Position numbers and translations under genes: made by a program. From Alviniconcha marisindica (lineage: Eukaryota > Mollusca > Gastropoda > Provannidae), in the NCBI GenBank assembly GCA_018857735.1, contig JABMCL010003865.1, forward strand, positions 1 to 64,000: DNA of 64,000 bases. Direction: 5' to 3'. This document shows positions 58,240 through 64,000 of this stretch, in pieces (position 1 is the stretch's first letter; the number at the start of each line of letters is the position of its first letter). A model generated the notes under the pieces. That model saw nothing but the letters and a program-made list of their open reading frames with translations, was not told the DNA's origin and did not search any database.

Positions 58240-61200
58240 TTACTACTACTACTGACAGAACTGTGAGTACTACAGTTGTGACTGGATTTGGATCATTTGA
58301 TTTACTGGCCAACTGATGACCGTGACGTCAGAATGTAGAGTGGTGTTTTATGAATGACATTTTCCTACTCCAAGTCTCTGTTCTTCTTCTTCTTCTCTTC
58401 TTCTTCTTCTTCTTCTTCTTCTTCTTCTTCTTCTTCTCATTGATTTGCTGTTGTTGGAGTTGAGTTGTTGGCATTTTTTGGTTTGTTTATTTATTTATTT
58501 GATTTAGGGGCAGCAAAGAAGCTACTTGCGTCTGATTTTGATATTGCACTGTTGTAACTGATGTTTTGCACTCACTTTACAGTGACTTTTGCAAACGGTG
58601 CAATCAGGAAGGAGTCCCGAAAGCGGAAGCTGAGACTGAGTGCATTTAAAGATGCCAAACACAGGAGAGGTGGAGAAAAGAAGAAAAAATTGTTGGTGAG
58701 TGCATTTAAAGATGCCAGACACAGCATGGGTGGCAACAGAAGAGAAAACTGTTGGTGAGTGCATTTAAAGATGCCAGACACAGCAGAGGCAGCGACAGGA
58801 AGAGAACATTTTTGGTGAGTGCACTTAAAGATGCCAGACACAGCAGAGGCAGCAACAGAAGAGAAAAGTGTTGGTGAGTGCATTTAAAGATGCCAGACAC
58901 AGCAGAGGCAGCAACAGAAGAGAAAACTGTTGGTGAGTGCATTTAAAGATGCCAGACACAGCAGAGGCAACAACAGGAAGAAGAAAAAATTGGTGAGTGC
59001 ATTTAAAGATGCCAAACACAGCAAGGGCAGTGACAGAAAGAGAAAACTGTTGGTGAACTCATGCATTTAAAGATGCCAAACACAGGAGAGGCAGCAGCAG
59101 GAAGAAATAAATTGTTGGTGAGTGCATTCAAAAGGAAATCGTTAGTGAGCGCATTTAAACTAATTAAAGATGCCAGACACATCAGAGGCAGCAACAGAAA
59201 GAGAAAACTGTTGGTGAGTGCATTTAAAGATGCCAAACACAGGAGAAGCAGCAACAGAAGAGAAAATTGTTGGTGAGTGCAGAGGCAGGGAAAGGAAGAG
59301 AAAATTGTTGGTGAGTGCAGAGGCAGGGAAAGGAAGAGGAAACTGTTGGTGAGCTGAACAAACAGACAGCAAGGACTGCTGCCATTCATTTCTTGCAAGT
59401 ATTTATTTTATTTTATTTTTAACACAAAAAAACACGCACTTATACACCCAGTCCTGGAGTGTGTGTTTTTTCCTGCTGTTTTGTTCAAATGGTACACACG
59501 GCATTATCAAAAACTCATAGTTCTGGAGCTGTGTGAGAGTCGAGGTGGCCGTCCTGGGCTGTCTGTCCTAGCGAGCCTTCTGGTTTCCGTGGACGTAAAG
59601 AATTATTGCACCGTGCTTCGGCATTGGTCACAACGTGTCCCTAATATGTCAACTGACATCTGAGGACATTAAGCATCACTTCATCATCATCGTATCAAAA
59701 ACTGGGTCAAATGAAAGAACACATGGCGACTGTTCAAAAACAGCAAAATGAAACCAACATTTCCCCATTTTGTAGGTGAGCGCTTCCTTGCATTATTCAG
59801 TATTGTACACATGTTTGTATTGCGCTCCCACCCCCTTGCCCTGATATAACCGTCCTGGCGGACTAGGTGTACGTGCCGGAGTGAAGGGAAATGATTGAGC
59901 AGATAGGCTGGCGAGCAAAGCAACCCTCACAAGTGGCTTGCTTCTCAGAAGATCTGAAGTGTTGAGAAGCTTGAGACACTACCTGCACGAATCCAAGGAC
60001 ATCACACCTTCGATCGCCTGGAGGAGAGAGGCATTGAAAGAGGAAGCGCTAGACAATCTTTGAAAGGACGAGAGAGGGCCATCGTCAATCAGACGAACAT
60101 TGGAACCGTTTCAAAGGCAAGGCTGGGGAAACTTCTGAGAGACGGGGCAGAGCGCTTATGGGATTTTCTGAGCGCATAGATATCACCTTGAACTGAACTA
60201 GGTGTACAAAAAACAACTTACTACTCCTCCACCCCCCCCCCCCCCCCTTCAGCAACCCCTGCTCCTCCACCTTGCGTTCAGTATTATTGAAGAATTAGTA
60301 TTTGATTTGGTTTGCCCTAATATGACCCACCAGGTTGACTTGGCATTAAAAACCAGTTATTTACTTATTTACTCATGTGGATGTGTTCATTGATTGTGGA
60401 GAACCAGTTACTTACTTATTTACTCATGTGGATGTGTACATAGATTGTGGAGAACCAGTTACTTACTTATTTACTTGTGTGGATGTGTACATAGATTGTG
60501 GAGAACCAGTTACTTATTTACTTGTGTGGATGTGTTCATAGATTGTGGAGAACCAGTTACTTATTTACTTGTGTGGATGTGTTCATAGATTGCAGAGAAC
60601 CAGTTACTTACTTATTTACTTATGTGGATGTGTTCATAGATTGCGGAGAACCAGTTACTTACTTATTTACTTATGTGGATGTGTTCATAGATTGTGGAGA
60701 ACCAGTTATTTACTTGTGTGGATGTGTTCATAGATTGCGGAGAATCAGTTACTTACTTATTTACTTGTGTGGATGTGTTCATAGCACGCAGAGAACCAGT
60801 TACTTACTTATTTACTTATTTACTTGTGTGGATGTGTTCATAGATTGTGGAGAACCAGTTATTTACTTATTTATTCATGTGGATGTGTTCATAGATTGTG
60901 GAGAACCAGATACTTACTTATTTACTGATATGGATGTGTTCATAAATTGTGGAGAACCATTTGCTTACTTATTTACTTGTGTGGATGTGTTTATAGATTG
61001 TGGAGAACCAGTTACTTACTTATTTACTTATTTATTTGTGTGGATGTTTTCATAGATTGCGGAGTCACACAAGATGACGTACAGGGGAGATAACTTTGGA
61101 TCCCTCTCTGTCCAGAACCAACCTACACAGTAAGTACTGTGCATGTGTACATCTAAGTGAGCATGTGTGTGTTTCTGTGTAATAATAAGATGAGAATAAG

Positions 61201-61901
61201 ACCATTAATGTTGTTGTGCTGCAAGTATATATGTACGGTTTATTACATAAATGGCGTATGTGTGTGCGGTTCTGGGCCACTGGTTTTGTGGGTGGTTGCG
61301 TATGTGTTTTGGAATTGATGAGAAAGATGCTGAATGAAGTGCTGTAGTGTGTTTATGTAATTCCCAGGATTCATTGTGCTGTAGGTTGTGTATATATTTT
61401 GTTGACCTTACTGTTTTTGCATTGTGCACTTCAGGCTCACGTTAGGGGTAAGCTCCTTTACAAATACTCTTTTACGTTACATTTCAAAATGTTCCGAGCA
61501 GTTTGCTTCCTGAATCTTATCCTTACATGAACGGAAACATGTCCCCAGCCCCACTTTCACTTCCCTCTGTCCTCAGTTCTCTTCCATTGGGCTGTTTTTT
61601 CGCAGACTGCATGTCTAGAGACAGTGGTGTGGGGGTTTTCCCCCTTAATTTCTTTAGCATAATGGTCGTAAATATAATCATGAGAATTTAGAGTCCTGAA
61701 GACCTAAGCATGTACTTTCTCATGACAGTCAAGTTTGCAAAGCATTCAGCTGATACCACTGCACAGTGATCACAGATCAGAATGCGACAGCATGCCAGCA
61801 CTCTTACCATTAACAAACTTACAACACACACACATACTCATACACTCACACACACACATGCATGCATGCATGCTTGCACACGCACACACACACACGCACA
61901 T

Positions 61902-61989
<88 letters not shown>

Positions 61990-62050
61990 ATGCAACACAC
62001 ATCACCACATACACAAACACATGCATGCAGCACGCCACCACACACACACA

Positions 62051-62081
<31 letters not shown>

Positions 62082-62164
62082 CCACACACACACACACAAA
62101 ACACACACCACACACACACACACCCACACCCCCACAACACACACACACACACACACACACACAA

Positions 62165-62250
<86 letters not shown>

Positions 62251-63520
62251 CACACACACACACACACACACAACACACACACACACACTACACACACACA
62301 CACAACACCACCACACACACGCCACACCACAAACATGGAACGTTTGTAGTATGAACAACTGAAAACGGAGAGAACAGAAATGTTTTGAATGAAGAGTTGA
62401 AAGACCAGAAGGAGTCGGCATGTCACTGATGTCACTGAGAGTGGTGCATTGCTTCAGGTTGTACGTGGCAGAGGTGAATACAGTCACTGGGAAGATGACG
62501 ATGTATCCAGCTGAGGTGTTCAACATGCACCCGGTGACAGAAGGTCAGTGCTGCCAAGTCAGCAACTTACTCATTTACTCACTTGCTCATTCACTCATCA
62601 ACTCAGTCATTCAATCAGTCATTCACTCATTCATTCACTCACTTATTCATTCATTCAGTCACTTACTTATTCATGTATTCTCTCACTCACTCATTCATTC
62701 ATTTATTTATCACTCTTTCATTCACCCATTCATTCACCCTCTCCTACACACTCATTCACTCACTTGCTTTCTTACTGGTATGTTTTGTATTCAGAAACCT
62801 AACTTAATGTTGTTAGAATAGATATTCAAATTCCTAACTGTTAACAAATACTATTATTACAATGGATATTCTAAAAAGCCTATAACAGTACAATTACTAA
62901 AGGCAACTGTCAGCATTACCATAAATATTCATAGGCCTAATTAGATACTGTTGTTACCATGGACATTCAGTAAATATTCTTTGAGTGGATATTCAAAGGG
63001 CGGATTAGATGCATCCTCTCCGACAGAAACCCTCTCTGGACTCATTCAAATGTAACCTAAAAACGTTTCTTTTCCCAAAACTGTAGTCCTGCCATGTTTT
63101 CTGTTCCGGGCTGCTGTCTTCATCCATCTCAAGTCTCTGTTTGCCGCCAGTTTTAAGCTGTGTAAATTAGGCTTTGGCCTTTGTATAGTCAGAATGCTTG
63201 TGTGTGTGGGTGCCTCAGTGTATGTGTGTGGGTACCTCGGTGTGTGTGAGTGTGTCTGTGTGTGTGAGAGAGTGTGTGTGTCAGTGTGGTGTGTGTGTGT
63301 GTGCATGTGTCACAGTGGTGTGTGTGTGTGTGTGTGTGTGCGCGTGCATGTGTGTGTGTGTGTGTGTGTGTGTGGGCGCATATGTATGCACTTAGTCGCT
63401 ATGGACAAGATTTTGCATTTTACGAATACTGGAATTATTTACTTTAATTACATACCATTTGTTACAGTGGATATGCAGAGGGATCAACTAGTGTTGGACT
63501 CCATGTCTTTCCAGCAAAAG
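56398..63520 (+). CDS. POLR1E: POLR1E (PAF53), RNA polymerase I subunit, 5' part (5 exons)
   Basis: Coding exons 56398-56449, 58583-58695, 61056-61129, 62458-62543 and 63468-63520 join in matching phases to give the first 126 residues. Landmarks against vertebrate PAF53: VTFANGAI (VQFSNGKL), [15 protein letters not shown] (LAAETDRLSYVGNNFG), and [26 protein letters not shown] (FVGILNKTSGQMEVYDAELFNMQPL). This is the N-terminal dimerisation module, which pairs with PAF49/POLR1G in the TFIIF-like subcomplex of RNA polymerase I, in the nucleolus. The remaining exons lie beyond the window. Two tandem arrays sit exactly on the exon 2 donor and exon 3 acceptor. Confidence 0.88.
56860..57465. repeat. 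Pyrimidine tract (TCC/TTC), about 600 bp
   Basis: Almost pure C/T on the plus strand, a degenerate mix of TCC, TTC and CTT triplets with rare ACC. It lies in POLR1E intron 1. The Ser/Leu/Pro or Arg/Lys/Glu frames across it are artefacts. Confidence 0.96.
57690..58020 (+). mobile_element. Retroposon tails (two tandem relics)
   Basis: 57857-58015 is about 160 bp closely matching 13318-13485 (TGTTGATGTTTTATTGT, ACGAGCCAGAAAGCAAATTT, CAGAGACAATAAAGTTG and a TATTGTATTG tail). 57690-57800 is a shorter relic of the same. A G tract follows at about 58046-58067. Confidence 0.6.
58110..58440. repeat. CTA and CTT trinucleotide repeats with AAT-type element
   Basis: An inverted dispersed repeat (GGGCACTCTAAAAATCCTCT, TTATTATTAG) precedes (CTA)n at 58173-58254. 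A (CTT)n lies at 58381-58437. Confidence 0.9.
58583..58695 (+). CDS. POLR1E: POLR1E exon 2
   Basis: Residues 18-55, [20 protein letters not shown] then [18 protein letters not shown]. Acceptor TTTACAG. The donor chosen is TTG|GTGAGT at 58696, which gives phase 0 into exon 3 and the spacing seen in vertebrate PAF53. The second half of this exon is itself the first unit of the array that follows. Confidence 0.8.
58630..59350. repeat. About 57-60 bp array carrying POLR1E exon 2 end and donor
   Basis: About 11 units. Each has GTGAGTGCATTTAAAGATGC, CAGACACAGCAGAGGCAGCA and ACAGAAGAGAAAACTGTTG, so every junction recreates a TTG|GTGAGT donor. The unit corresponds to the coding bases for [19 protein letters not shown]. 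Some terminal units are shorter (about 37 bp, near 59275-59345). Confidence 0.94.
59512..59695 (-). mobile_element. Short dispersed element, inverted copy
   Basis: Complement of the element at 24058-24236: GAGCTGTGTGAGAGTCGAGG, CTGGTTTCCGTGGACGTAAA and CTAATATGTCAACTGACATC, ending in (ATC)n. Confidence 0.75.
59696..60345. other. Intronic sequence
   Basis: POLR1E intron 2. C tract at about 60230-60247. Nothing else recognised. Confidence 0.5.
60346..61070. repeat. About 50-bp array carrying the POLR1E exon 3 acceptor
   Basis: About 14 units of ACTTGTGTGGATGTGTTCAT, AG, ATTGTGGAGAACCAGTTACT. The final unit is the genuine acceptor, TTTTCATAG at 61047-61055, followed by exon bases ATTGCGGAG, which match ATTGCGGAGAACC of upstream units. 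Confidence 0.94.
61056..61129 (+). CDS. POLR1E: POLR1E exon 3
   Basis: Residues 56-79, [20 protein letters not shown] then NQPT. The YRGDNFG motif is the best-conserved signature in this region. Donor GTAAGT, phase 2. Confidence 0.9.
61215..61445 (-). repeat. Dispersed repeat, inverted relative of 12195-12640
   Basis: On the minus strand it carries GCACAATGCAAAAACAGTAA, CACTACAGCACTTCATTCAG and CATCTTTCTCATCAATTCCA, matching the copy in CHID1 intron 10. Confidence 0.65.
61820..62335. repeat. CA microsatellite mosaic, about 500 bp
   Basis: (CA)n interrupted by CCACA, AACACA and CATGCATG, ending about 120 bp before POLR1E exon 4. Only low-complexity frames. Confidence 0.97.
62458..62543 (+). 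CDS. POLR1E: POLR1E exon 4
   Basis: Residues 80-108, [20 protein letters not shown] then FNMHPVTE, strongly like the PAF53 strand GILNKTSGQMEVYDAELFNM. Acceptor CTTCAG, donor GTCAGT, phase 1. Confidence 0.92.
62560..62765. repeat. ATTCACTC tetranucleotide-type repeat
   Basis: Degenerate TCAT/TCAC repeat of about 200 bp beginning 20 bp after the exon 4 donor. Confidence 0.9.
62990..63110 (+). mobile_element. LINE ORF2 tail relic
   Basis: A frame reads [20 protein letters not shown] then L and stop (about 63020-63086). This is the same C-terminal SFK..LKTFLF signature as at 24375. 5' truncated relic. Confidence 0.65.
63190..63378. repeat. TG microsatellite
   Basis: Interrupted (TG)n in POLR1E intron 4. 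Confidence 0.95.
63468..63520 (+). CDS. POLR1E: POLR1E exon 5
   Basis: Residues 109-126, [18 protein letters not shown], matching the vertebrate SVESELALESQTKTYREK position. Acceptor TTACAG, donor GTCAGT, phase 0. It is the last exon I can support in the window. Confidence 0.78.
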
Positions 63521-64000
63521 GTCAGTGCTATACAAAAATATGTTATAGTGTTTGGTGTGTCTGTGTCTGTGTGACGTGTGTGTGCATGTGCATGTGTATG
63601 TGGGTAACTATGTGTAACCAGGTGCATCTGCACATTGTGTTTTGTGTTGTTGTACTCTTTGTGTCGCTCTGTCAGTGTTCTTTCGTGTGTGAATATCATT
63701 CGCTTTTTTTATGTATGTGTTATGTGTTGTTATTTGGAAGTCACTGAGACAGCGCAAGAGAAAGTGGGAGGCAATTCCAACGGCCTCTCACATGTACCAT
63801 CAGACGGAAAAGAAGAAATAAAATCAGGAACCTCTGGCTGTGGCTCGTTCATTGTTCCCTACTTCCAACCGGCTACTTCCACCGACCGTTTACATATGTA
63901 TGCATGAATGGGGTTTTTGTGTGTCTGTGTCTGTTTGTGATTGTATAATACTCTGTATCATAGAGCGCATCTGTCTTTTGAATGAATGAGTGTGTTTCTT
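63521..64000. other. POLR1E intron 5 or unplaced exon
   Basis: Mostly TG-rich sequence. A non-repetitive patch at 63738-63900 is open in one frame but does not resemble the next part of POLR1E. Confidence 0.4.

Noticed and set aside
63738..63905. Sixth exon of POLR1E
   Set aside because: Preceded by a poor acceptor (TTTGGAAG). Joined in phase 0 it reaches a stop after 26 residues with no similarity to PAF53, and the other open frame is also unlike it.

Overview
This is an animal nuclear genome window. The genes are split into short exons with GT-AG introns, most of the sequence is intron or intergenic repeat, and there are SINE, LINE and MITE relics and very long dinucleotide tracts. Protein similarity and repeat style suggest a lophotrochozoan, probably a gastropod mollusc; this is an inference, not something the sequence proves. 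No bacterial, viral or CRISPR feature was seen.

Layout. 1-2728: the 3' end of an unrecognised plus-strand gene, of which only the terminal exon is visible, preceded by 84-bp and 54-bp tandem arrays. 2.7-11.6 kb: intergenic, dominated by 42-bp and 40-bp arrays, CA tracts, a foldback MITE and a TIR-bounded element. 11691-33121 (minus): a complete CHID1 (chitinase domain-containing protein 1) gene, reconstructed as 11 phase-consistent exons coding 393 aa. 33888-47423 (plus): FAF2/UBXD8, 13 exons. Its start codon lies 766 bp from that of CHID1, head to head, with a compact CCAAT/E-box/ETS/YY1-type promoter between them. The last FAF2 exon carries a one-base frame shift relative to the family. 47.4-56.4 kb: intergenic, with dispersed repeats and an unusual palindrome-rich MITE. 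56398 to the right edge (plus): the first five exons of POLR1E (PAF53, RNA polymerase I subunit); the gene runs off the window.

The three recognised genes are housekeeping genes: a secreted/lysosomal chitinase-like lectin, an ER/lipid-droplet adaptor for p97 in protein degradation, and an RNA polymerase I subunit. Nothing suggests they share a pathway.

The most unusual structure is the relation between tandem repeats and splice sites. At seven exon-intron junctions in all three recognised genes, a minisatellite abuts or overlaps the junction. In most of them each unit carries a copy of the splice donor or acceptor plus a few codons of the exon, giving rows of decoy splice sites beside the genuine one. 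Other points of interest are a nested 405-bp insertion with an open reading frame and poly(A) signal, and a promoter-like segment interrupting a large intronic array.
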